Shown piece after piece: positions 1 through 6,751 of a DNA stretch of 63,495 bases (positions are counted from its first letter, which is position 1; the number at the start of each line of letters is the position of its first letter). The notes beneath the pieces are model-generated. The model ran no database searches and was not told the origin of the DNA. It saw only the letters and a program-made list of their open reading frames with translations. Source of the stretch: Agilicoccus flavus (lineage in GTDB: Bacteria; Actinomycetota; Actinomycetes; Actinomycetales; Dermatophilaceae); NCBI RefSeq assembly GCF_014857905.1, contig NZ_JACYXE010000015.1, positions 1 through 63,495 of the forward strand, read 5' to 3'. The position numbers and the translations under genes were made by a program.

Positions 1-234
1 GCACCTGCCCACGCACTGGCCCTGGGCACCCGGCTGGGAGTCACTGTGGTCGGCCGCGACCGGCCCGCCCACCGCTGTCACGACCTGACCACCCTGCCGC
101 ACACGGCACAACCCGAGGACCCCGAAGTGGAAGAGCCGGCACCGGCCGGCAGCTCACCCACGCCCACACTGCGAGCCTCGTCGCGATCCACCGGAATCAC
201 CGATGACGAATCATCACCGGTGGATCAGGGCTAA
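1..234 (+). CDS. 3' end of an unidentified protein (5' end outside window)
   Basis: Frame 1 is open from the first base to a TAA stop and has no start codon that must be used, so it looks like the tail of a gene beginning upstream. The first ~30 residues (ALALGTRLGVTVVGRD) look folded; the last ~45 are a Pro/Ser/Thr-rich acidic tail. The first part faintly resembles the C-terminus of FdhD-type proteins, but not enough to name it. It overlaps the convergent acetyltransferase gene by 21 bp. Confidence 0.4.
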   Translation, partial: APAHALALGTRLGVTVVGRDRPAHRCHDLTTLPHTAQPEDPEVEEPAPAGSSPTPTLRASSRSTGITDDESSPVDQG

Positions 235-918
235 GGCGAGCGTCCATGACGTGGCCTCTTGGAACCCTTGCGGAGCCGTCAACGCGTTCAGGTCTACGCC
301 CTCTTGCACCAGAATCTGTCGCGCCAGAGCTTCGACCACGGCCATCTGGTCCGCGTCAGCCTCGGTTGCCTCTCGCACCGCGTACTGGTCGTGGCTCCCG
401 GCTCCCACGACAAGCGGCTCCCGTTCGAGCGCGGACGTCTGATTGAGGGTGAGGTCGGCGCCGAAGACCAGCGCCGGGCCTCCGTTCTTGTGAACCTCAC
501 GCTCGAGCGCTAGCCCAATCTTCGCTGCAACTCCCTGGGAGGCGACGTTGTCGGGCCGGATGATTGCGATTAGGTGGTCGATGCCCGCCCCGCGGGCAGC
601 CTCGACGACCGCTGCAGCCGCCTCGGCGGCGTATCCCTGACGACGGAGCGAGGAGCGCACGTGCCAGCCGGCCTCGACAAGCCACTCGCCCTCTACCTCC
701 TGCATGGTCAGCCCGCAGTCGCCGACGAACTCGCCCGAGTGGGTCTCGATGATCCATAGCCCAAATCCGTGGTCGGCGTAGTTGCTGCGATTCCACTCGA
801 TCCAGCCTGTGGGGCCGCGGGAGCCGCCGAGCTCCAAGGTCGCGATGTCGGGGAGGTCTGCCTCGGTCATCTCCCGAAATCGGAGCCGGGGCGTGGCAGC
901 GGGCAACACGAGGGTCAC
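214..918 (-). CDS. GNAT family N-acetyltransferase (RimJ/RimL-like)
   Basis: Predicted acetyl-CoA-dependent N-acetyltransferase of 234 aa; substrate unknown. The first ~150 residues fit the RimJ/RimL pattern: PRLRFREMTEADL near the N-terminus, an acetyl-CoA pyrophosphate loop RRQGYA at residues 92-97, and NVASQGVAAKIGL at 124-136. The last ~75 residues are an extension not needed for the GNAT fold. The start is GTG; a second GTG three codons in has a TACCGT box 7 nt before it, so a slightly shorter leaderless product is possible. It lies at the edge of a small accessory cluster with toxin-antitoxin genes. Confidence 0.75.
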   Translation of the reverse strand: MTLVLPAATPRLRFREMTEADLPDIATLELGGSRGPTGWIEWNRSNYADHGFGLWIIETHSGEFVGDCGLTMQEVEGEWLVEAGWHVRSSLRRQGYAAEAAAAVVEAARGAGIDHLIAIIRPDNVASQGVAAKIGLALEREVHKNGGPALVFGADLTLNQTSALEREPLVVGAGSHDQYAVREATEADADQMAVVEALARQILVQEGVDLNALTAPQGFQEATSWTLALALIHR

Positions 919-976
919 GGTACGACAGAACGGGGAACTCCCGGCTCGATGCGAGGTGAGCGCCGCGCGCCCTTCC

Positions 977-1276
977 TCAGATGGGATCGGTGAACGTGAT
1001 CGGCTTGCCGCTCGCTCGGGCGTAGTCGATCTCCCTGCGCGTCGACTCGCCGACGTACCCGCCCGGGTTGACGATTAGGACCCGGTCGGCCAGGTCGATC
1101 TTGCGTAGGTGCAGGGCGTCCAGGACTGTCTTCTGCGCCGGGGTAGGTGACTCGTCCGCTTCGCTGGGGGCAACGACGATGACGCCGGCGAAGGACAAGT
1201 CGCGGTTCGCCGCCCGCATTTCGGCCATGAATCGCGCCGAGCCACAGATACAGACGATTTCAGGACGATCGGTCAC
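977..1276 (-). CDS. Nucleoside 2-deoxyribosyltransferase-like protein
   Basis: Small 99-aa protein of the nucleoside 2-deoxyribosyltransferase / DUF4406-like Rossmann family. It has an N-terminal strand and loop IVCICGSARF, a central ADRVLIVNPGGYVGEST segment, and GESTRREIDYA where these enzymes carry the catalytic Glu. Family members cleave or transfer deoxyribose from (deoxy)nucleosides, and some act in salvage or phage-related functions; the activity here is inferred. The GTG start has a strong AGGAAAGG ribosome site upstream. It is separated by 271 bp from the HicB gene on the same strand. Confidence 0.65.
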   Translation of the reverse strand: MTDRPEIVCICGSARFMAEMRAANRDLSFAGVIVVAPSEADESPTPAQKTVLDALHLRKIDLADRVLIVNPGGYVGESTRREIDYARASGKPITFTDPI

Positions 1277-1547
1277 GGTCGGCCTTTCCTGGACGGGCGC
1301 ACGCGCGACCTTAGACCGCTGTGCAGCCGGGGACTCATCCGCCTCGCGACTGCGGGGGCCGACGGGCCACTCCCCTCCTCAGCAGGGCTACTCCCTTCTC
1401 TGCAACTCCCGTGCCTACCAGTTGGGATGCGGTGGCCCGGGTGTCGCCGTAGACGATCACCGACGCTGTTCACGCATGAGGTCGCTGACGGTGCCGGAAG
1501 TCTTGTGAAGCCGGCGGCTGGGTGTCGAACCAACGATATTTGATGGC

Positions 1548-1892
1548 TCAAGGTGCGTCGCTGAGCCTCCGGACGACGTATTGGTTGAGGCTCAGGTGCT
1601 CGTCAGCCGCCTGCATGGCAAGTTTGCGATGGAGGCGCTCCCCAACCCGCAGGTTGAACTTCCCGGAATAGGTGCGCAACGACAGCGGGTAGGGCACGGT
1701 CTCGCCAGTCTCTTGCAGGTCGCCGACCACCTCTGAGACGACCTCTCGGATTCCGTTGAGGGCGTCGACCTGCTCGGGTGCCAGCCAAGATAGGGACGGA
1801 AACTCTATACACGTCCCTAGAAACTCTTCGTCCTCGGGCGACCAGGAGACGCGATAGGTATACCGGCTCACATCCACGACTGTTTCAGTCAT
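1548..1892 (-). CDS. hicB: HicB-type antitoxin
   Basis: Predicted antitoxin of a type II HicAB module, 114 aa. The N-terminal half is the HicB-like RNase-H-related fold (YRVSWSPEDEEFLGTCIEFP; SLSWLAPEQVDALNGI). The C-terminal half is a ribbon-helix-helix/Arc-type DNA-binding segment (FNLRVGERLHRKLAMQAA, SLNQYVVRRL). It probably neutralises HicA and autorepresses the operon. It is second in the operon and overlaps hicA by 4 bp, so translation is likely coupled. Confidence 0.85.
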   Translation of the reverse strand: MTETVVDVSRYTYRVSWSPEDEEFLGTCIEFPSLSWLAPEQVDALNGIREVVSEVVGDLQETGETVPYPLSLRTYSGKFNLRVGERLHRKLAMQAADEHLSLNQYVVRRLSDAP

Positions 1893-2137
1893 CTTGCGGC
1901 CTCCTTCTTGTCAATGGCGAGCAACACCTGGCGCACCTGATACGCCTTGGCCTTGCCATGATCATCCTGGATGTTGACACGCGGGTCGCCAGGCCACGGC
2001 ATCTTGAACACGGCGTGCGAGCCACCACGCGTGCGCGGTGGGCCGAAGTAGTGCTCGCAGGCCTTGACCAGGTCGTCGTACCGAACGTTGCGAGGATCGG
2101 CCCTCATGGAGGCGACGATCTTCTGAATGGACGGCAC
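1889..2137 (-). CDS. hicA: HicA-type mRNA interferase toxin
   Basis: Predicted small RNA-binding toxin, 82 aa, of the double-stranded RNA-binding-like HicA fold that cleaves mRNA. The key GGSH motif with catalytic His41 is present (GGSHAVFKMPWPG), as is the C-terminal helix KAYQVRQVLLAI. The GTG start has AGGGAG just upstream and a TACCAT box 6 nt before it. It is the first gene of the pair, the usual HicAB order. Confidence 0.85.
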   Translation of the reverse strand: MPSIQKIVASMRADPRNVRYDDLVKACEHYFGPPRTRGGSHAVFKMPWPGDPRVNIQDDHGKAKAYQVRQVLLAIDKKEAAR

Positions 2138-2143
2138 TCCCTA

Positions 2144-2154
2144 ATGGTACTACC
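2144..2154 (-). promoter_or_regulatory. hicAB -10 box and candidate HicB operator
   Basis: On the minus strand a TACCAT -10 hexamer ends 6 nt before the hicA GTG. It overlaps the 9-bp palindrome GGTACTACC (2146-2154). A ribbon-helix-helix antitoxin would be expected to bind a short inverted repeat here, so autoregulation is plausible but inferred. Confidence 0.4.
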
Positions 2155-2331
2155 CACGGTACTGTGCGGCCGCCAGGTGGCGAACGTCGGCGTCGCCTTG
2201 CCCGAAGAGGTCCGCAGGAGTGCCTCCGCCTCGACGCTGCGACGAATCGGGGGTCATGTCCCGGCCGGCATCGACGATCCCGCCCCGGCCTGCGCCTGAC
2301 GTCAGCGGCTCCCCCGCGCCGGGTGGGCTCG

Positions 2332-2643
2332 TCATGGTTGCTTGAAGACGTCGTGGTCGCCGATCCGTCGCCAACGGCAGCGCAGCTCGTCATCGACCGT
2401 GACCAGCTCGAAGGTGGCCCGGCCATCGGGACTCGAGAAGGACCACGTCATCTCGAGGACACCCCGAGCGCCTCGGACTGCTTTGACGCGCAGTGCCTTG
2501 GGCCACGGCGCCCCGGGGTCGCGCGACAGTTCGTCGCAGGCCGGGATGAACTTCTCCCTCAGCACCGCACGAAACGTCGCCTGATGCTCGCGCTTGAGCC
2601 TGCGGTAGTCGCTTTCGAACGCCGGCGTGGTCTCGAACTTCAC
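2332..2643 (-). CDS. RelE/ParE-like toxin of a type II TA pair
   Basis: 103-aa protein with the size and pattern of the RelE/ParE superfamily: an N-terminal helical part (FESDYRRLKREHQATFRAVLREKF), a central GARGVLEMTWSFSSPDGRATFEL sheet, and a C-terminal RCRWRRIGDHDVF where these toxins end with a basic/His motif. The role would be a ribosome-dependent RNase or gyrase-type toxin; which one cannot be told. It overlaps the upstream AbrB-type gene by 4 bp, the normal layout of an antitoxin-first operon. Confidence 0.75.
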   Translation of the reverse strand: MKFETTPAFESDYRRLKREHQATFRAVLREKFIPACDELSRDPGAPWPKALRVKAVRGARGVLEMTWSFSSPDGRATFELVTVDDELRCRWRRIGDHDVFKQP

Positions 2644-2948
2644 GACCGATCCGGTTGCTCCAGTGAAGTGAGGTGATCGAGGAAGCCGTCACCGTCGGCG
2701 TGCACGGTCACCTCACCTGCCGCGACGAACTCGTCCACCTCTCGCTCCCGGTTCTGCCACCGCTCCTCCCAGAACCAGACCTGGTCGGCGGGCACCGGCA
2801 GAGAAGGACGCAGCTCGAGCACGCCGTCCTCGCGTTCGGTGATCTCCATCTGGGCACCCGGCTCATCCAGGTGCAGCCGGCGCCGGACCTCCGCCGGCAG
2901 TGAGACCACTCCCCTGGCCTGCATCGCGACATATCCATGAAAGGCCAT
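2640..2948 (-). CDS. AbrB/MazE-type (SpoVT-AbrB) antitoxin
   Basis: 102-aa predicted antitoxin and transcription regulator. The N-terminus is a swapped-hairpin SpoVT-AbrB domain (AMQARGVVSLPAEVRRRLHL, then GAQMEITEREDGVLELRP), which binds DNA. The C-terminal ~45 residues are acidic and helical (VWFWEERWQNREREVDEFVAAGEV) and probably wrap the toxin encoded next. Its ATG follows a TAGAAT box by 6 nt, so the mRNA is probably leaderless. Confidence 0.8.
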   Translation of the reverse strand: MAFHGYVAMQARGVVSLPAEVRRRLHLDEPGAQMEITEREDGVLELRPSLPVPADQVWFWEERWQNREREVDEFVAAGEVTVHADGDGFLDHLTSLEQPDRS

Positions 2949-2954
2949 GATGCG

Positions 2955-2960
2955 ATTCTA
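2955..2960 (-). promoter_or_regulatory. -10 box of the AbrB/RelE-type module
   Basis: TAGAAT on the minus strand lies 6 nt upstream of the antitoxin ATG, the spacing seen at leaderless actinobacterial promoters. Confidence 0.5.
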
Positions 2961-3141
2961 CCGGAAGACTGCATAGCTGCGGAAGGCAATTCCGGCCACT
3001 GACGTCGCCTGGTGAGGTGAGGCGCCTGACAGGCAGATCCCGGAGGCCGACACCCACCGCGTGGGCGCTGCGGGGCGGCGACGGCAGGTCTGTCGGAGTG
3101 CTCACGCCACTGCCGACCGCATCAACTGGGCAGGTGCGACC

Positions 3142-3267
3142 GGGCGTAGCGCAGTGTCGACGTCGCACCCGAAGGTCCATCCGCAACGAGCAGGCGTCTG
3201 ACCTGCGCAGACACCGACGCGCTCGTTTGTACCGCAGGGTCCGTGTCGTCGATACTGCGCTACGACC
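3142..3267. repeat. 126-bp nested imperfect palindrome
   Basis: Outer arms of 21 bp (3142-3162 and 3247-3267) are inverted repeats with 19/21 matches. Within them AACGAGC (3185-3191) pairs with GCTCGTT (3221-3227), and GGCGTCTG (3193-3200) with CAGACACC (3208-3215) around a 7-nt loop. All three pairs are centred near 3204-3206, so the segment can fold into one long hairpin. It abuts the stop codon of the next gene and fills most of the 319-bp gap 2949-3267. It could be a MITE-like element, a bidirectional terminator or a structured RNA. Confidence 0.7.
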
Positions 3268-3876
3268 TCACTGACCCATGCCGGCGGACGTCGACGGCCG
3301 ACCCGACAGCCTTGGTCGGTTGACGACCTCGTAGGCCAGGTGCACGACGCCGCAGTCGAAGCGGTGCTCGTCGACGAGCCGCAGGTCGAGACGGAGGCCG
3401 GCGGGGAGCCAGGGGGTGCCGGCGCCGAGGACGACGGGGTTGGCGTAGTACTCGACCACGTCGACGATCCCGGCCCGCAGGGCGTGCGCGGCGAGGTCGG
3501 GGCCGCCGATGGTGACGTCTCCCCCGGCCTCGTCGACGAGGCGCCGCGCCTGTACCGGGTCGAAGGTCCGCTCCAGGCGGGTGCGCGCGGTGTCGACGTC
3601 GGCCAGGGTCGTCGAGTAGACGACCTTGTCGCGGTCGCGCCAGAGCCGCCCGTAGTCGCGGACGACCGAGGACGCGTCCGGCTCGGTGCCGTAGGTCTCC
3701 CACACCTTCATCACCTCGTAGAGACGCCGGCCGTACAGCTCGGCCGCGACCTCACGATCGCGGTCGTTGAGGTAGGCGTGTACCTGCTCGTCCGGCGCGC
3801 TCCAGGAGAAGTCGCCGTCGACGTCGGCGATGAAGCCGTCGAGCGACCCGATACCGCCGTAGATCAGCCGTCCCAT
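3268..3876 (-). CDS. Dihydrofolate reductase family protein (RibD C-terminal-like)
   Basis: 202-aa protein of the RibD_C / dihydrofolate-reductase-like fold, an NADPH-dependent reductase family whose actinobacterial members mostly have no known substrate. It starts with IYGGIGSLDGFIAD, followed by VYSTTLADVDTARTRL, the nucleotide-binding GGDVTIGGPDLAAHAL, and the C-terminal PVVLGAGTPWLP typical of this family. The ATG has a GAGGAGG ribosome site. The last ~15 residues are a short Ser/Pro-rich tail. Confidence 0.8.
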   Translation of the reverse strand: MGRLIYGGIGSLDGFIADVDGDFSWSAPDEQVHAYLNDRDREVAAELYGRRLYEVMKVWETYGTEPDASSVVRDYGRLWRDRDKVVYSTTLADVDTARTRLERTFDPVQARRLVDEAGGDVTIGGPDLAAHALRAGIVDVVEYYANPVVLGAGTPWLPAGLRLDLRLVDEHRFDCGVVHLAYEVVNRPRLSGRPSTSAGMGQ

Positions 3877-3963
3877 GCGTCCTCCTCATCCGGTGGCACC
3901 CTCGGCTCCATCGTGACGGCCGGGCCCTCCCGGCGCGAGGCATCCCTCGGCTACGGTCCGTCC

Positions 3964-4584
3964 ATGCGCATCCTCGTCGTCGGGGCCACCGGTGTCATCG
4001 ACAGGGAGCTCGTGCCCCGCCTCGTGGCCGCCGGGCACGCCGTCACCGGGACCTCCCGCTCCCCCGCCGGCGTCGACGCCGTCCGGGCCCTCGGTGCGCA
4101 CGGCCGGGTGCTCGACGTCTACGTCGAGGCGACTGTGGGGGACGTTCTCGGGGCCTCCGACCCCGAGGTGCTCGTCTGTCAGGTGAGCGATCTGCCGGAT
4201 TCGGCCGACGACCTGCCGGATTCGGCCGACGACCTGCCGGCGCGGCGCGCGGCGAACGCCCGGATCCGGCGCGAGGCGATCCCCCGCCTGCTCGCCGCGG
4301 CTCGGGCTCACGGGGTCGGACACCTGCTCGTGCAGAGCGTCGCGTGGCCGATGACGGGCGAGGGGGCCGAGGCGGTCGCCGTCATGGAGGAGGCCACTCT
4401 CGCCGCCGGCGGCGTCGTGCTGCGCTACGGGCAGTTCTACGGCCCCGGCACCTTCCACGCCCGGCCCCCGGATGGTCCGGCGGTCGCGGTCGGTGACGCC
4501 GCCGCCCGCACGGCCGACCTGCTTCTGGCGCCGAGCTCGGTCGTGACGATCACCGATGCGCCGACGCCGGCGGTGGCCTCCTGA
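3964..4584 (+). CDS. NAD(P)-binding SDR/epimerase-like protein
   Basis: 206-aa Rossmann-fold protein of the short atypical SDR group. The dinucleotide loop is GATGVID, where the third Gly of the usual GATGxxG is Asp, which could weaken cofactor binding. Later segments match the family: NARIRREAIPRLLAAARAHG, LLVQSVAWP and VVLRYGQFYGPGTF. Residues 76-89 hold a perfect in-frame 7-aa duplication (DLPDSAD twice). The start chosen is the ATG giving MRILVVGATG; longer upstream readings run through the antisense gene. Its 3' end is repeated further on (5266-5423). Confidence 0.7.
   Translation: MRILVVGATGVIDRELVPRLVAAGHAVTGTSRSPAGVDAVRALGAHGRVLDVYVEATVGDVLGASDPEVLVCQVSDLPDSADDLPDSADDLPARRAANARIRREAIPRLLAAARAHGVGHLLVQSVAWPMTGEGAEAVAVMEEATLAAGGVVLRYGQFYGPGTFHARPPDGPAVAVGDAAARTADLLLAPSSVVTITDAPTPAVAS
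4189..4230 (+). repeat. 21-bp tandem duplication inside the SDR gene
   Basis: Two adjacent 21-bp units differ by one base (GATCTG versus GACCTG at the start) and each encode DLPDSAD. A third partial unit (GACCTGCCGG) follows. This looks like replication slippage that kept the frame. Confidence 0.85.
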
Positions 4585-4635
4585 CGGTTCGCGCCCCGGC
4601 AGCGTGGCGTGGGCGAGGTCAGGAGGCGTCGAGGG
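4477..4635. repeat. Direct repeat, copy A (3' end of SDR gene plus downstream)
   Basis: Matches copy B at 5266-5423. The first 86 bp are 84/86 identical and encode VAVGDAAARTAD; the next ~73 bp are clearly related but more diverged with one indel, and end in GTCGAGGG in both copies. Copy A contains the intact 3' end of the SDR gene followed by what looks like the degraded last codons of the PLP-enzyme gene. Confidence 0.8.
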
Positions 4636-4840
4636 GGCTCCCGGTGGCCGGTCAATGCGGAACGACCATTCGCAGCGACCCATGACGGCGCCCTCCCGAA
4701 TGAGGTCTCGCGCAGCCGGTCGCCCTCCTGCTGCACGGGTCCGCACTGCGAGGCCGGCGACGAGGGGAGAGGCAAACCCATGACCGCGGGGTTCGGCGGG
4801 GGAGGTCGGGGCGACGTACGACACGGCTTGGACGGCGACG

Positions 4841-5212
4841 TCAGCCGGCGGCGTCGGCCCCGAATCGCAGCAAGTTGTTGTCGGGGTCGACGTGCGCGCC
4901 CTCGCGCAGGCCGTAGTCGGTGTCGACGGGAGCGACAGTCTGCCCCACGCCTGCCTCGGCCCACTCGTGCGCGAGCCCGTCCGCGTCGTCGACGTAGAGG
5001 TAGCAGCAACCGGCGCCCTTCAGCGGGTCGAGTTCGGGCATCAGCGACAGGTGCAGGGCGACATCGCCGCGCTGCGCCATCGCGTACTCATCGGTGAGCT
5101 TGGCGACCTCGAAGCCGAGCGCCCGGTAGTGCTCGATCGAGCGGTCCACGTCGGTGACAGGTAGCACGCAGGCCGCGGCTACGAGGTTCGCCGGACGTCG
5201 GGGCGCAGTCAT
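4841..5212 (-). CDS. VOC family (glyoxalase/bleomycin-resistance-like) protein
   Basis: 123-aa single-domain vicinal-oxygen-chelate protein. It has the typical start PVTDVDRSIEHYRALGFEV, a middle YLYVDDADGLAHEWAEAGV, and the C-terminal GLREGAHVDPDNNLLRFG, very like bleomycin-binding proteins that sequester the drug as dimers. A direct role in resistance is inference. The gene sits between the two copies of a 155-bp direct repeat, so it may have come in, or been trapped, with a duplication. A TATGGT box 6 nt before the ATG suggests a leaderless mRNA. Confidence 0.8.
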   Translation of the reverse strand: MTAPRRPANLVAAACVLPVTDVDRSIEHYRALGFEVAKLTDEYAMAQRGDVALHLSLMPELDPLKGAGCCYLYVDDADGLAHEWAEAGVGQTVAPVDTDYGLREGAHVDPDNNLLRFGADAAG

Positions 5213-5218
5213 GCGACC

Positions 5219-5224
5219 ACCATA
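5219..5224 (-). promoter_or_regulatory. -10 box of the VOC gene
   Basis: TATGGT on the minus strand, 6 nt upstream of the ATG, consistent with leaderless transcription. Confidence 0.45.
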
Positions 5225-5265
5225 AAGTGACTCCGAGCTGCACCGATACTCCGGCGCGGCATGAC

Positions 5266-5423
5266 CCGGCGGTCGCGGTCGGTGACGCCGCCGCCCGCAC
5301 GGCCGACCTGTTCCTGGCGCCGAGCTCGGTCGTGACGATCACCGATGCGCCGCCGCGGGCGACGTCCTCCTGTCGATCCGCGTCGAGCCGCGTGGCGTGG
5401 CCAGGGTCAGGAGCCGTCGAGGG
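5266..5423. repeat. Direct repeat, copy B (SDR 3' remnant plus PLP-enzyme 3' end)
   Basis: Second copy of the segment at 4477-4635. Here the SDR part is only a remnant (PAVAVGDAAARTAD readable, no gene in front), while the downstream part is the functional 3' end of the PLP-enzyme gene. Together the copies imply that the SDR and PLP genes were once adjacent and convergent, and that a duplication or insertion then separated them. Confidence 0.8.
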
Positions 5424-6559
5424 CCTGGCGCAAGTCGGCCCAGAGGTCCTCGACGTCTTCGAGACCGACGGAGATCCGCAGCAGCCGGTCGCTGATGCCG
5501 GCGCCGGCGCGGTCGGCGGGGTCCATGATGTGGTGGCTGATCGCCGCCGGGCACTGGATGAGCGTGTCGACGCTGCCGAGGCTCACCGCGGGCGTGATGA
5601 GCCGCACCGCGGCGATGACCGCGTGCGGATCGCCGCCGACCTCGAGCGACACCAACGCTCCCCCGCCACTCATCTGATCCGCCGGGCGCGGCCCGCCCAG
5701 GCCCGGATAGTGCACCCGCTCGACACCCGGGTGCCCCGCGAGGCGCTCGGCGAGGACGTGCGCGGTGGCCGACTGCGCCCGCATCCGGAGCGGAAGGGTC
5801 GGCAGCCCGCGCAGGAGCAGGTAGGCGCCGAGCGGGTGCAGGTTCGCGCCGGTGACGAAGCGCACCTGGCGCAGGGCCTGGGCCCGCTCCTCGCTGCACG
5901 CGACGACGCCGCCGAGGACGTCGCCGTGCCCCCCGATGAACTTCGTCGCGCTGTGCAGCACGAAGGACGCGCCCAGCGACGCGGGCCGCTGCAACACCGG
6001 CGTCGCGAACGTGTTGTCGACGAGCAGCGGCACGTCGCCGCACTGCGCCGCGACCGCCCGGAGGTCGACCTCGGCGAGCGTCGGGTTGGCGGGCGTCTCG
6101 ACGACGACGAGGCCGGTCCGCTCGGTGATCGCGTCGGCGACCCCGTCGGCCGGCGCCCACGTCAGCTCCGTGCCGAGCAACCCCGAGGCCAGGAGGTGGT
6201 CGGAGGTGCCGTAGAGGGGTCGCACGGCGACGACGTGCGGCGTCCCGGCGGCCACGCGGGACAGGAGCACGGCCGAGAGCGAGGCCATGCCGCTGGCGAA
6301 GGCGACCGCCGATTCACATCCCTCGAGGTCGGCCAGAGCCCGCTCGAAACGCTCGACCGTCGGGTTGCTCACGCGACCGTAGACGGGTGGCCCGCCGTCG
6401 AGGGCCCCACCCGGCGAGAAGGTCGAGCCGCTGCGCCTCCTCCCGGCTGTCGCGGGAGGGGTAGGTCGTCGAGAAGTCGAGGGGGACGGCGTGCACGCCG
6501 AGGTCGGTGAGGTCCTCCCGGCCGGCGTGCACCGCGCGGGTGTCGAAGCGATCGCTCAT
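5407..6559 (-). pseudogene. Cys/Met-metabolism PLP enzyme (cystathionine gamma-synthase/lyase-like), frameshifted
   Basis: Trans-sulfuration-type PLP enzyme. The N-terminus (RFDTRAVHAGREDLTDLGVH, STTYPSRDS) is in one frame from an ATG at 6559. The rest (GGPPVYGRVSNPTVERFE through the C-terminus) is in another. The PLP lysine lies in HSATKFIGGHGDVLGG. Removing one base from the C-run near 6405-6412 would join them as LDLLAGGALDGGPPVYG, which matches the family. So either the gene is broken by a 1-nt insertion or the base is a sequencing error. A GTG at 6372 could restart translation of a 321-aa piece lacking the N-terminal arm. Confidence 0.8.
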
Positions 6560-6675
6560 GCAGCTCAGGATGACCCGCTGGGCCGCGCTCCGCAGCCCGT
6601 TGTCGGCGCGTCGGCCGTGCTGGCCGCCCGGTTCCCTCGCCGCCCCCGGCCTGGTTCCACCGTACAGCGGGGAGG

Positions 6676-6694
6676 GGGCCTTGCGGCAAGGCCC
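6676..6694 (+). promoter_or_regulatory. Rifampicin-associated element (RAE)
   Basis: The 19-bp perfect palindrome GGGCCTTGCGGCAAGGCCC lies 58 bp upstream of the HelR-type start. From memory the RAE consensus upstream of actinobacterial rifampicin-inactivating and helR genes is GGGGCTTGCGGCAAGGCCC, which differs at one position. The element is known to be needed for rifampicin-induced expression, so this gene was probably rifampicin-inducible. Confidence 0.85.
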
Positions 6695-6751
6695 TGGTCA
6701 GCACGCACACTCGCTCCTCGACGCACGAATCGACGGATCGGAGCCCGTGCC

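Noticed and set aside
1-120. FdhD C-terminus for the partial first gene
   Set aside because: Only a short, loose resemblance; the conserved FdhD ending is not seen.
1480-1535. Possible tRNA on the minus strand (GGTTCGA-like T-loop)
   Set aside because: The flanking bases do not form a T-stem, and no acceptor, D or anticodon arm can be drawn.
1273-1551. 92-aa open frame on the minus strand between the deoxyribosyltransferase-like gene and hicB
   Set aside because: Low-complexity Arg/Pro/Ser composition, no ribosome site and no family resemblance; it looks like a chance frame.
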